64,000 nt of DNA from assembly GCA_002943765.1 (NCBI GenBank), contig PQWQ01000029.1, positions 186,001-250,000 of the forward strand, given 5' to 3'. Made by a program: the position numbers and the translations under genes. The notes beneath the pieces were generated by a model. It saw nothing but the letters and a program-made list of their open reading frames with translations. It did not search any database and was not told the origin of the DNA. Origin of the DNA: Psoroptes ovis (lineage: Eukaryota; Arthropoda; Arachnida; Sarcoptiformes; Psoroptidae). This document shows positions 45,741 through 57,473 of the stretch, one piece after another (within the stretch, counting starts at the first letter, position 1; every line of letters begins with the position of its first letter).

Positions 45741-48319
45741 TCAATCTTGTTTTCCATTGCTGCTTATTGGTTGACTTTTACGATTTAGGCCATCATTGAT
45801 CGTGGTTTTTGGGTTGTTGTTGTTATTGTTATTTTCAGAGATATTATCATTGCTTGATGATTGAGGCTGTTGTTTTCTACTCTTATAAGCCCTTTTATAA
45901 AATGAAAAAAACATTGCAAAAAATATCACTGGTTGTATGATGCCCAATATGGTGAATATACGTGGATAGCCTTTTTGATTCAATAAAAATAACCATCCAT
46001 AAATACCGAATATAATGAATTGTGCCAATTGTAGCTGGGTAACATATTTTTTCCACCAAATATATTGCCGTAAACCTAATGCTGACAGTGTATAATATAC
46101 ATACATGACTATAGTATGTATGAGATGTGTTTGATTTTGAAAAATAGAAAAAATAATTTGTTTGATTAGTCACATTTAAAATTAACAAAAATAAAAATAA
46201 ACAGAGATGTCATTGTATGTTGTTGGTGTTGTATTGTATTGTTCGAGATGATCATCAATCAATCAATCATTGTAATGGTCATTTTATTTTTCATTTTTTA
46301 AAGATGCATTATGGACAATATTCGAAAAAAAAATTTTAACCATCAATCAATCATCAGTCACACACACACGCACAAATTTGCTTTTTTTTCAAAACAAATA
46401 TATTTATGTATTGGATTGTCCGAAAAGTTTTGGCCGATTGTCATGTGCAACTCTCGATTAATTAAGCCGAATGAACTTTTTGGACAGCCATGTATTTTTT
46501 TTTTAATTTCAAATCATAATTCGACCTGTATTTTTCCATAATTTTTTGTGATTCTATTTTTAAACAACAAACATTTCCATCAACAACAATAGTGATCAAC
46601 ACAATGGCTACCTAAAGAAAAGCCATTTACATCTAAAAACAAATGAATTTTTTGCTTTTTCTTGTGCTTGTTAAGATTATGTGAGATTGTTATTATATTT
46701 GCTGCTATTATTATGATTACAATCATCGAAAATCATCATCATGATCATCATGGCAAAAAAAAACCAGCATGTGCAAACATTTTATTGTTTGTAAGAACTT
46801 TATGACCTCAATCACCAATATTGGATTGTAAAAGGTATGTGCCCCATAAATGTTTAAAACATGAAATTTCGGATTTAAATCCTATGCACAAGCAAACAAT
46901 TGTTGTTTCGAGATTCTTTTCTCTTTTTCTAAAATTTATTACCTTTGAACCTATTCGTTAAACACTGTTGGATATTTTTAAAACGAAAAAATTAATTTGT
47001 GTTCAAAGGATTAACAAAGAAAATCTTAAAGATTATGCTTTTCAAAGAAAAGAAAAATATATTTCGAAAAATTTTCCAAATCGAATATTTGAAAATATTT
47101 TTCTAATTAAACATTAAAATATTTGAGACTTTTTTCAAACTAACTAATCAAATGAAAAAATGAAAATCAATGACCTTTGAAGGTCCCTAGAAAAAAAAAT
47201 GTGGAACAAATTCCACATGAAAAATATGTGAAAAATCACACATATTTCATATATCTAATGAGACAAGTTTCTAATGAAATTATAATTAAAAGTGTCAAAA
47301 TGTTGACTGGTCAAATTTGAATATTTGTTGATTGATTGATTATTCGGTGAATTATCGGTCTATGACCAGAATTTTCGGTCAAATATCCTTGATTGAACAG
47401 GGCTTTAAATAAGTCAAAATATTAAGTTGTCCGAAAAGTTTTTGCCGATTTTTTACGATTATTTTCTACACGATATAACCGGCAAAAACTTTTCGGACAA
47501 TCTAATATTAAATACTTGTCAAAAAAAAAATCTTGAACTTGTTCAAAATAATTTCAATTTGTTGAAATGATTGATTATTTGTTTGTTCATTTACAAAAAA
47601 AAACATGTTTTTGCTTTGACATTGAAAATTGAAAATGAAGCAGTGAAAACAAGTGATGAAATGCGGTCAGTGTTCCATTTGAATTGAAATATTGGAATTC
47701 AAATCGAAACCATGGTTCATTCAACTTAAGATGTTGAATGTTGATAAATCAAAGAATGAATTGAATACTTACTGGTATGAATAAATGTATTAAGCAATGG
47801 AAAAATTGCACCTGGACCACCGGCCGGTGATACTTTGATAAACATATGTACCAACACCGGTACAATTGAATGATGATATACATGTAGATTTGATATTTGA
47901 TTATATTTTTTGCGCAATACAAAAAATATTGTTTCAATAAGATCCAAATATTTTGATATCAAATAAAGATAACTGAGATAACAAACTTTCATAACTTTTG
48001 GTGTATACTCGATACGATTATCACGTTCAAAATTCCAAATATTAATATCGATACCGAAACGAAATTCGACGATAATTTCATAGAAAAAATATGCATTAAC
48101 AAATATCATGAATATATTGTATGGCACAATAATCCATTGTAAATTGTATGGTTCACGATTTTTCATCAATTTGGGGCCAAGATTTTTTATGAAATAAACA
48201 TATGCAGCAATGATTGACCATGCAATCCATGGACCACCATTCATTAACGGTAGATGACTGATACGTGGATCACTTTCATGTTCCCAAAAATCAAACAAAT
48301 AATATTTGATCACTTCCAT
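45741..48319 (-). CDS. Very-long-chain fatty acid elongase (ELOVL), isoform using 5' exon A
   Basis: Exon A (47773-48319) and a terminal exon (45741-46108) join in phase 1 to 304 residues. Start is the ATG at 48319; the upstream codon in frame is TTG-led and not used. Conserved ELO features are present: DPRISHLPLMNGGPW, LISKYLDLIETIFFVLRKK, the catalytic HVYHH box and NTFIHT-IMYVYYTLSALG at the splice. The terminal exon supplies the last helices (YIWWKKYVTQLQLAQF) and a polar Asn-rich tail ending SNGKQD. Six to seven membrane spans are expected. The enzyme condenses malonyl-CoA with acyl-CoA in the ER. The family resemblance is nearest the ELOVL1/4/7 group. The 1.66 kb intron holds two MITEs. 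See the second first exon at 50856. Confidence 0.92.
46412..46490 (+). mobile_element. Mariner-like hairpin MITE, subtype A
   Basis: Left end GATTGTCCGAAAAGTTTTGG, right end TGAACTTTTTGGACAGCC, core CAACTCTCGATTAATTAAGC. The flanking TA has been lost on the left. In the ELOVL intron. Confidence 0.75.
47423..47504 (+). mobile_element. Mariner-like hairpin MITE, subtype B
   Basis: TAAGTTGTCCGAAAAGTTTT on the left, AACTTTTCGGACAATCTA on the right, core CTACACGATATAACCGGC. In the ELOVL intron. Confidence 0.8.
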
Positions 48320-48454
48320 TGTGTTGTATTTTTGCGAATTCAAATGTTTGTTTTCACAATTTTATCAAAAATTTTTATTATCAAAATTGATTGATTGATG
48401 ATTTTCTTTCAATTATAAAACAATTTCAAAAACACACAATAATAATTATATCAC

Positions 48455-48575
48455 ACTTAATTAATTAATTTGAATTGAATTAATTATTTTCAATTAATTA
48501 ATTTGAATCGAATTAATTAAATCGAATTTTTGGACGGAAATTAACAACAATTCGAATTTCGAATTCGAATTCGAT
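48455..48575. promoter_or_regulatory. AATTAATT / TTCGAATTCGAA palindrome cluster upstream of elongase exon A
   Basis: Repeated TTAATTAATTTGAATTGAAT and TTCGAATTTCGAATTCGAAT-type palindromes lie 140-250 bp upstream of the exon A start codon, the position of a promoter. Function is inferred only from position. Confidence 0.25.
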
Positions 48576-48881
48576 CATCAAACTTTATTTATCACATTCG
48601 ATTCACAAACAAACAAACAAAAAATTGACAGATTTTTTAGATTTGATTTGATTTGTTCTGTTCAGTTCATCATAATCATCAGTGGTGCACTGACACTCGT
48701 CAACGATAACAAACAAACACAAAATGATTGACCAGTGTGAAATGATATTTTATTTCATTTGACAAAAATTTGAAAAAATTCAAAACTAACTAAAACAATT
48801 GTACACACACAAATCAATGGCTTCAAGCTATGCAATGCACACAATAATAAAATTGTTTTAAAGGCTATAACGTAATTGCAG

Positions 48882-48923
48882 CATGTGTGTGTATGTGTAT
48901 GTGTGTGTGTGTGTGTGTGTGTT
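48882..48923. repeat. (GT)n microsatellite
   Basis: GTGTGTGTATGTGTATGTGT followed by an uninterrupted GT run. Confidence 0.85.
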
Positions 48924-49652
48924 TAATTGCAAACCACACAAAGCTTATTGAATAACGAACGTTTTAAGAGGCATTGATCATTCAATATTCGCAAATTTGT
49001 TGTTTGACGTTAATAATTAATGTAATAATATTGAAAAAGAATTCATTTTCTAAGAAAAGCACATTTGTCAAAATTTGAATAATATTTGAATACATATGGT
49101 GTGAAAATAATTGAAATTTTGTGAAATTTAAAAAATTGAAATTATTTGAAATAACATTAATTATGAATCGAAGATTCGAATCATAAGATTAGAATTTGAT
49201 AATTAATTAATTTATTATTTATTATTTAAGATTATTGATTAAGATTAAGAGATTATTGATCATGAAAAACTGATTGATGACTGACTGATGTGTTCTAAAC
49301 AGACACACATATATTGATCGATGATAAATATTTATTCAAATTTGGATTTAAATTTTGATTATCATTCGTTCAGTCATTCATTCATCATGATGATCATGAT
49401 CACAAAGTATTTGAAAATGTAGAAACACACACGATTGACGTTACATTCATTCGCAATAAGAGATTTCAAATTTTTCAAAATTTTCCCCAAATAATTTTGC
49501 TTCTCTCAGTGTATTTAAATCCAGCCAGAGAGGTTCGTTGAAATTTGTTCGCAAGGAAAGTAGAGAGAGCGAAAGAGTACATTTCGTAGAAGGTATTTTT
49601 TTTTCTTTTTCTGAAGAGAAGAATAATTTACGTTAGTTTCTCTGTGTGTATT

Positions 49653-49734
49653 CAGGTTGTCCGAAAAGTTTCTGCCGATTTTTCACCATTATTTTCTATA
49701 CGATATAACCGGCGAAAACTTTTAGGACAACCTA
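49653..49734 (+). mobile_element. Mariner-like hairpin MITE, subtype B
   Basis: Left CAGGTTGTCCGAAAAGTTTC, core CTATACGATATAACCGGC, right AAAACTTTTAGGACAACCTA. Core matches the copy at 47423. Confidence 0.8.
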
Positions 49735-49959
49735 ATAGTTAGCTCAATTACAGCAGCCAATAATCGAAAAACTTTTTCCTTATGAAATCCTTATTATATC
49801 ACAGGCTATAATTATGTATTATAATAATAATAATAATTGTGATATACATCTCTTTCATCAGTGTGTGTGAGAAGTTTAATGACAAAATTTGATTTTGACA
49901 AAAGGAAAAAGGATGATAATATTTTTTGTTCAGAGTAATCGAAGTAATCGAAATATTTT

Positions 49960-50037
49960 GTGGTTGTCCGAAAAGTTTTGGCCGATTTTCATCAGCAACT
50001 CTATTGATTAATCGGCTAGAGCTTTTCGGACAACCTA
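49960..50037 (+). mobile_element. Mariner-like hairpin MITE, subtype A
   Basis: GTGGTTGTCCGAAAAGTTTTG on the left, AGCTTTTCGGACAACCTA on the right, core CAACTCTATTGATTAATCGG. Confidence 0.8.
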
Positions 50038-50418
50038 AAAAATTGATAATAATCATTATTATTAAAATAATTGGTATATTCTTCTTCATTTTCAAAAAAA
50101 AAAATATTTTACAAATTAACAAATGTTTTAAATGAATTGCTTATTGCTGCTGTCATTATTTGTTCAAAATAGACAATTGTTTTCGATAATTAATATAATT
50201 ATAATTATTAATTGATTATTGAGAAAACAAACAAAAATTTGTTATAAACAGGATACAACTTGTCAAATGATTTAATCACCAAAATATCTGATGACAATCT
50301 TTGCCATTCGATCAAAGCTATCGCAGTCATCATTTGTGTTTTCGGGTGTATTAAATCTATTGATAGATCTAGCTATTGATTGCTCCGAAACAACAAATAC
50401 TATTGTATTAGGTTAGAT

Positions 50419-50502
50419 TAGGCTGTCCGAAAAGTTTTGGCCAATTTTCATGAACAACTCTCGATTGATTAATCGAGCAAGAACTTTTCGGACAACCTGT
50501 AA
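50419..50502 (+). mobile_element. Mariner-like hairpin MITE, subtype A
   Basis: TAGGCTGTCCGAAAAGTTTT on the left, GAACTTTTCGGACAACCTGT on the right. The core TTTTCATGAACAACTCTCGA is a subtype A variant. Confidence 0.8.
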
Positions 50503-50855
50503 TATAAATTTACGTAATTTATTCAAAGTATTCATTCATGTCATTATCTTAACTGCAGATTATTATCTTGAAATATTGATAAATAAATAAATATGAATAA
50601 ATTGCGAATTGTAGATCAGTCAATTTTTTGTACCTCGAATCAATGCGTATTGATTTTGAAAAATTTCCCAATTAATAATATGGACTCATTAATAAATAAT
50701 TGATTGATTGATAATGAGATCAGCTTGAAAAAACAATTTGGACGAATTAACACAAATATTAATGACAATATATGACTGACTGACTGTGTATAAGTGTGTG
50801 TGTGTGTGTATTGAAATTTTTCTTTATTTGATATATTTGATATAAAAGCACTTAC

Positions 50856-51414
50856 CAACATGAACAAAACTATTCATCAACGGAAATATTATGCCAGGAC
50901 CTCCACTTGGTGATACATGTAGATACAAGTGAACCAGTATCGGTGCAATTGAATGATGATAAACATGTAGCCATGTTATTTGTTGTTGTTTTTTTCGCAA
51001 CACAAATATAATTGTTTCAAGCAGATCAATATATTTACTTAATAAATATAGATATAACAATGATATTTTATCATTTTCCAATGATTGTCGTTGTTGTTGT
51101 TCTTGAATCCAAATGATTCTATTAAATTTACCAATACCTAAATCAATGCCTAGTCGATATTTGTAGAAAATTTGATAGAAAAAATAACCATTTATTGCGA
51201 TTAAAGCTACGTTGTAAGCAACAATCAAAGGTTTTAGCCGCATTGGTGAACGATTTTGCATTAATCGAGGACCTAATGCTGTTACAATGTATACGTATGC
51301 CGCAATTATCGCCCAGGCTATCCATCTTCCTTCCTTCATCAATAGCATATTGGTGATTCGAGAATCACTTTCTTGTAGCCAAAAATCGTTGATAAAATAT
51401 TGTAAATGCTCCAT
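50856..51414 (-). CDS. Alternative 5' coding exon B of the fatty acid elongase (ELOVL) locus
   Basis: A 559 bp exon encoding 186 codons plus one base, starting at the ATG at 51414 and ending at a consensus donor (GTTG|GTAAGT). It contains a full set of early ELO features: DSRITNMLLMKEGRWIAW, LLSKYIDLLETIIFVLRKK, the HVYHH box and FPLMNSFVHV. By eye it is roughly half identical to exon A and has the same length, end point and phase 1. No terminal exon lies between it and exon A. Splicing to the exon at 46108 would give FVHV-VMYVYYTLSALG in frame and a 308-residue elongase. Alternatives are a tandem duplicate that lost its 3' exon, or an unspliced 196-residue truncated product. Confidence 0.8.
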
Positions 51415-52131
51415 GTCTTATATAAATGTGGTCAATGTATTCATGTATAATGTACCTGTATTAATGATAAATAATCAATCATTAATTAATTAATCAATTA
51501 GACAATATTTAAATTACGTAAATAGAATTTCGAATTGAAAGTCAGTACACAATCGATTATTATCGATGTTTGTTTTTTTTATGGGTTTTTTCTCAATTAT
51601 TATTTTCTGGTTATGATTATCTGGTTATTTGTTTTCAAAAGTGGTAATAAGGTATTCAAGGTTATTGTTCTATTGTTTTTCGCCTATTTGTTTTGATTTT
51701 AGTTTTGATTTCGGAAAAAAACCTTTCAATCATTGATTGATAAGGTTCGGTTTTTGAATGATTGTGCAAATATTCAGACAAATTGATTGAATCATTGATC
51801 AATGATTCAATCAATTAATTGAATAGAAAAGTTTAAAATTTTGAAATTTTTGAAATGTAAAACGGTCCATAAACGCCGTCTACCGACAGTGAATCTAAAC
51901 GATATTTTTGATTTGAAAATTTTCAATTTTTTTTCTTCAAAGAAAATCATTTTTTGAATTTTGATTTTTACTACAATGGATGGTAGCAGTGATGTTTGAT
52001 TTTACAGTTCAAAAATGATTAATTCTTTGATTAATAATTGAAAATGTATGAAGAAAGTGTTTAGAAATCATTTCGAAATGAATTGAATCTCAAAGTGAAA
52101 ATTAAACTTTGAACTTTTCATTCATAATATT

Positions 52132-52168
52132 TCGGCTGTCCGAAAAGTTATTGCCGACTAATCAATGA
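52132..52168. mobile_element. Truncated hairpin MITE (one arm only)
   Basis: GGCTGTCCGAAAAGTTATTG followed by GCCGACTAATCAATGAA. The opposite arm is missing. Confidence 0.6.
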
Positions 52169-53070
52169 ATTTTGACATTAATAAATCAATGAGAACATCA
52201 AAAACATTAAATACAAATAATGCTGAAATACAAACCTTGTGATATCAATCGTCGATCAATTAATCATAAAACGTGATTCAAATATTTCAAAACAATTCAA
52301 AAATCAAACAAATTCAAAAAATCAAGATTAATTTACACAAAATTAAAATCTATAATCTCATCATTTATGATGATGATGATTATGTCTTTGATATGATCAA
52401 CAATTGATTGTTTGTGTTAAATACACGCGCACACATTTACACACACAAACACACAAATATCAATCATCAATGGTGCATCTTTTGATGCATCTTTTCAATT
52501 GATTTTCGTTGGTGTTTGTTAACGAGGAAAATTTATTTCGTATTGTTTTTTTTTGGTCGTGGTGGTGTTGGTCATCATTTATCTGTTGTTTATGGCCAAA
52601 CAAACACACATTGATTCCATCATTGATTATGATCTAAATCGTTTTGTTTTTTCATCCAAGTTCATCGACTTTGATTTTTGTTAATCAGGAAAATTTCCAC
52701 ACTTTATGGCCACCAATTCGATTGTGATTGTGTTTTAGTGTTCACACGCGGAAAAACTATTTGAAAAATTTTACTAAATCATTACTTTCGAATAGATAAT
52801 TATTGGGTTTTATTTTTCGAGTGAATCGAATGAAAAATTTATTTTATTTTATTTATTTTCCTATGAAATCAAATAAATTGAAATGTCCATGTGTTCGAAT
52901 GTGGTTTATAAGGTGGTTTATGGTGGTTGTTGTTCCATACGGCATTCGTATTTATCTCAGTGTGTGAATTTGTGTAGATTTGTATGAAGATTAATGTTTG
53001 TGTGTATATTTTGTATGGGGAAAAATGTATTAATATTTAAGAAAGTGAAAAAAAAATTAATTGAAAAATT

Positions 53071-53213
53071 ATAAGGTTTAAAGTTTTAATTCGTATTTTT
53101 AAAATTAATTTTCATAGTTTTCAAGTTGAATTTCAGAATTTTGAATGCAATTTTCAAGCGTAAAATTACGAAATTTAATTTTAAAACTACGAATTAAAAC
53201 TTGAAACTCTGTA
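53071..53213. mobile_element. AT-rich foldback element, copy 5 (family 2)
   Basis: Left TAAGGTTTAAAGTTTTAATT, right GAATTAAAACTTGAAACTCT. The central AATTTTGAATGCAATTTTCA region separates the arms. Confidence 0.75.
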
Positions 53214-53401
53214 ATTTTTCAATTTTGATTTTTAAATAATATAAGATATTAATTAATATATCGAAAGTCATTTGATTTAATGGAATTTTTTTAAAGATTT
53301 TGATGATGATGATGACTTTGGCATTGAATAATCCTTAGATTTTCTCTCGAAATAATCCATATTTCAGTTCGATTTAAGTCGTTGTGATCAGTTTCAGCTG
53401 C

Positions 53402-56400
53402 TTAATGATTAATGAAATGATGTTTTCGTTTACGTGATGAATGATGTATACTACGGCTCAGCGATGATGACCGCGAGAAATGATGTCCATCATAATAATT
53501 GGAACTTTTCGATCGAATTTGATTGCAGTTAATTACGAAAAGAAAATGAATTGAAATGGATTAATGGATTAAAAGGATTAAAACAATGCCCTGTTATTAA
53601 ATACTTACCATGAAGGTACATTTTCAGGGTAATCACATTCACGACGATCAGGATTAAATACTAAACCTTCTTCACAGCCAAGTAATCGTGGTGTACGTGC
53701 ACCATGTATTTCGGATTGAATACAAACAACAAATTTACGACAATCACTGGTCGGATATCGAGGATCACCATAATCAAGAATCTCGTTTTCATTAGGCTCG
53801 GGACAATTAAACCGAAGCATTTCTTCACTACGGCAACCTTCGACCATATCAGGCCACGAGCATGTACCGGTCATTTCATCATATGCCAATCCAAGTGGAC
53901 ATGACATTAAAAATGCACGGCCATCATCACATGCATAAAATTTTCGACAATCATTACGATCGGGATAATAACCATTTGGATGTGGACAATGAATCGATGT
54001 ATGACGAGATGTATGATGGTGATGATGATCATAATTCAGTGATGAAACGGCTCCTATTGAATCGTATTAAAAATCAAAGAAAGCATTCAAACATTCATAA
54101 GTATTGGTGGATATTGAAATCGATATTGTATTAAGTCATGTCCGAAAAGTCATTGCCGGTTATATCGTAGAAAATAATTGAAAAATCGACCAAAACTTTC
54201 CGGACAATCAAAATATTATTTGAAACAATTGATTGAATCAATTTATGATTTGGGCGAGCAAATAAATAAAACGATTATCATCATGATTGTCATCATCGTA
54301 AACCGCGATATCGATTGTTTTATTTATTTATTTGTTTTGAACAAATCAAATTAGTCGAAACTAACTTGTTGTGAATGACTAAAAGCAAGCCAATCAATCA
54401 ATCAATCATTCGAATCGAAATCAAATTTATCACAATCAACCAATCAAATCAATCGATTGTTTGATCGATGCTCATCATTCATTCATTTTGTTTGTTTGTT
54501 AACTGTTCAATTCAGTGTAACTTCATTTGATTTGATCAAAGTGTTTGATTGTGTAATCATTCACAAACAATCGATGAATTTCGAAGTAAGAAAAAAAGAA
54601 GAAAATCACGGAGTATTTAACAAGTTTTTTACATAATTTTCTCCAAGAAATAATGAGCCCATAAGACGTTGCTTGATTTATGTAAGACTATACGTGTGTC
54701 TATGTCTGTGTCAAATGATGAAACACACGAAAACACCTTTGAAATATCAAAGATTCTTGTGTTTCATAGCTTTGAATTTGAATCATCATCATTATATTAG
54801 TTTGTCCGAAAAGTTTTTGCCGATTTTCCAATTATTTTCTACGATATAACCGACAAAAACTTTCCGGACAACCTAATATCATGATTATTGAATTGAATTG
54901 AATTGAATCGAAGAATGTATCACGATTATTATTTTGTATTTTTCAAAATTATTTTAAATGGCCATTCTTTGACATTGAAGATGCTTGTCAAAATTATAAT
55001 TATTTGCTGTTGCTGTTGGTCGTTCAAAAATTTCGTAATTTCTTTTGAATCATTTTCAATTTTTGAATCATTGAAACATCCAAAATACATAAATATTGAT
55101 ATTGTGCCAACACAGGACCAATTAGTCTAAATTGGAATTTTTTTGTGTGTAAAAAATTGAAAGGATTCGTGGAACAGGATTTTTTTTCGTTGTAGTATAT
55201 AACTATAGTCTTTGAACATAATCATTACATATTAAGTCATATTTCACACAAGACTTTTCAATAATTGAAAATTTCAATTTCAATTCAAATTTTTTACAAG
55301 CAAACAACTTATTAAAAATATGAGATTGTCCAAAAAGTTCATTCGACTTAATCAATCAAGAGTTGTTCATGAAAACCAGCCAAAACTTTTTGGACAATCT
55401 AATACATATTAACTTATTATTTTGAAGAAAACAATGGCTTCGTTATAAAGTGCACAACCCAAACAATATCATAGGGAAATTAATATATTTTATATGGAAA
55501 AAATCAAGAAATTTCGAATAGCGAAAATTCCAATGTAAAGCAAGAAATGAAGAACGAAAGAAATAACACGAAACCGGAACAATATATTCGATCTTAAATA
55601 TATGAACAAGAAGAAATAATAAAGCTGAAGAAATAACAAGAAGAAAACAATAATAAAAAAATGATAATAAAATCCATTTCGATAAGTAAATGATTCGAAC
55701 AACAACAACAACAGCGACACATGGGATTCAATGGGACCATAGGAAAATGATGAAAAATGACATGACAATTGTTTTCGAAAGACATATGTCTCATTACTAC
55801 TGATCAAAGAGATTATGTCGGAATATATTTTTCTTAGAAATTTTATTTGTCAATATACACTTACGTGTCAATATCTGTTCGGTCAATCGTGGTGGCGGCG
55901 GTTGCTGTGATTGCATGAGAAGCCGGTGATGACTATTGTTAGCGGCAATCAATCCGGATATTGATGATGATGATATGGGTGTATTAATGGAATCTTCGCC
56001 ATCATCTTGTGGTTGTTGTAACCGTTGTCGTCGTAATTTTAATGGTTTCTTGAGTAATTTACGTTTTTTATTCATAAAATTTTCATCTATTCGGTCATTA
56101 TTCGATGTAGAATTTCTATGATCAACAATTTGATTAAATAAGTTTTTCGATGGTGGTGGTTCAGTGGTGGTTGTCGTTGTTATCATTGACATAGCCGTAC
56201 TTGTCGGCATAGTTGATTTAGAATGAGCGCCACCTATTTTACCATCACCATTGAATAATGGTGGTGGTAATGGTGGTGGTGGTGGTTGTTGTGCAAAATG
56301 TGTGGCCAGCGTAGTGAAATGATTAAATTGTCCAATCGATGATGGTAATGATCGATGATTATGTTGATGTCGATGTTGATTTGGTTCCGTTGTCGGTGTT

Positions 56401-57473
56401 GTTGTTGTTGGTGATGGTGTAGTCGTTATCGGCATAGCTGTAGCTGTAACCGGGACATTTGTTGTCGCTTCAATAAGATTATGTCGATGATTATCAACGA
56501 AAGTTGGTGGCAAATTTTCATTAAATTCATTATAATCAATTTGTGTTATACGACAATCGATTTGATCCAATGGTATACATCTTGGTTTTTTACGATAACG
56601 ATAATCAAATCGTAGTCCTGGCCTACAAATACCTTCATTAACAATAGTATTATTACGACATTCATAAAAATGATCACAGCGTTGTTCGTGCGGAAAGAAT
56701 CCTTTGGCACGTAAACAAATGAAACGGTCCAAAATGTCTACGCACCCACAAAAACACATATATTTGTATTCAAAGAAAAAAAAATTGGAAAATCAAGAAT
56801 ATTTAATTATTAATGACATAATGAAAATTATCATTAATTATAAATTGGGTCCATTCAAATCAATAATTTGGTCAAATCTTTTTACTGTATTTCACTTACC
56901 TTCCGAAACGTGTTGGTCCCAATTCCATGAATAAATTTTTGGTGAAAATATTAGCAACAAAATGAATGTTATAAAAATTTTATAATAATAATATGAATAT
57001 AATGATAATAATGATGATAATAATGGTGATGATGATGATGAAGATAATGGTGATAATGATATTGATCGATATGATTTATTATTATTATTGATATCATTAC
57101 ATTGATATGACATATAATGATTGTATTTATTATTATTTGTATTCAATGATGATGACCATTGTAGCATATTATTCGATGATGATGATGATGATATATTCAA
57201 TGGTGATAATAATGATGGCGGCAAAAATGTGGCTGATAATAACGACGATGATGACAATGATGGTAATAATGATGATGATGATGAAGATGGTGATGATGAT
57301 CCTGATGACAAGAATGAAGTGATAATGATATTTCTATGTCGTCGTTTTATATCGTAAATTGTTGTTGTTGATGATGATGATGATGATAATGTTGAATCAT
57401 TTTTATTAATATCGTTATTATTATTCGCCGATTGATGACATTTAAATTTAGTCAAACGTCGCTGGATTGCCAT
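53402..57473 (-). CDS. Obstructor-like protein with three chitin-binding (CBM14 / peritrophin-A) domains
   Basis: Exons 56900-57473, 55865-56737, 53609-54053 and 53402-53504 (minus) join in phase to 664 residues. CBM14-1 runs FICLRAKGFFPHEQRCDHFYEC to IDC. A long Thr/Pro/His linker (TTTTEPPPS, PPPPPLPPPL) follows. CBM14-2 is HCPHPNGYYPDRNDCRKFYAC...CSWPDMVEGC, and CBM14-3 is FNCPEPNENE...PTSDCRKFVVCI...LGCEEGLVFN...CDYPENVPSC. The final Cys is created across the last splice (TG|T), supporting that tiny exon. The ending CDYPENVPSC resembles obstructor domain 3. Such proteins bind cuticle chitin. The N-terminus is odd: about 160 Ser/Asn-rich residues precede a hydrophobic stretch (KIFITFILLLIFSP), so either a signal anchor is used or the true start is further in. 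The tail is basic (SSRKRKHHFINH). Confidence 0.84.
54132..54210 (-). mobile_element. Mariner-like hairpin MITE, subtype B
   Basis: TAAGTCATGTCCGAAAAGTC on the left and AACTTTCCGGACAATC on the right, core GGTTATATCGTAGAAAATAA. In the intron between chitin-binding exons 2 and 3. Confidence 0.75.
54798..54875 (+). mobile_element. Mariner-like hairpin MITE, subtype B
   Basis: TAGTTTGTCCGAAAAGTTTT and AAAACTTTCCGGACAACCTA ends, core TTCTACGATATAACCGAC. Same intron as the copy at 54132. Confidence 0.8.
55322..55401 (-). mobile_element. Mariner-like hairpin MITE, subtype A
   Basis: GAGATTGTCCAAAAAGTTCA on the left, AAACTTTTTGGACAATCTA on the right, core CGACTTAATCAATCAAGAGT. Third copy in the same 1.8 kb intron. 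Confidence 0.75.

Larger units (their letters stand above)
48320..50855. other. Interval between the two ELOVL 5' exons
   Basis: About 2.5 kb with no recognisable elongase terminal exon on the minus strand and no other gene. It holds three MITE copies (49653, 49960, 50419), a (GT)n microsatellite (48882-48923) and a palindrome-rich AATTAATT tract (48455-48575) directly upstream of exon A. Confidence 0.55.
51415..53401. other. Intergenic: upstream of elongase exon B to the chitin-binding gene 3' end
   Basis: About 2 kb without a supported gene. It contains a half-copy of the hairpin MITE (52132-52168), CA/GT-rich simple sequence (52429-52465) and a family 2 foldback element (53071-53213). Confidence 0.5.

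Noticed and set aside
49799..50135. Overlapping frames on both strands containing GCPKS...LFGQ
   Set aside because: That recurring peptide is simply the hairpin MITE translated. It appears wherever a copy lies in an open stretch and is not a protein domain.
54903..55130. Small peptide frame with a Cys-rich hydrophobic start
   Set aside because: It lies inside an intron of the chitin-binding gene on the opposite strand, starts at TTG, and has no splice or homology support.
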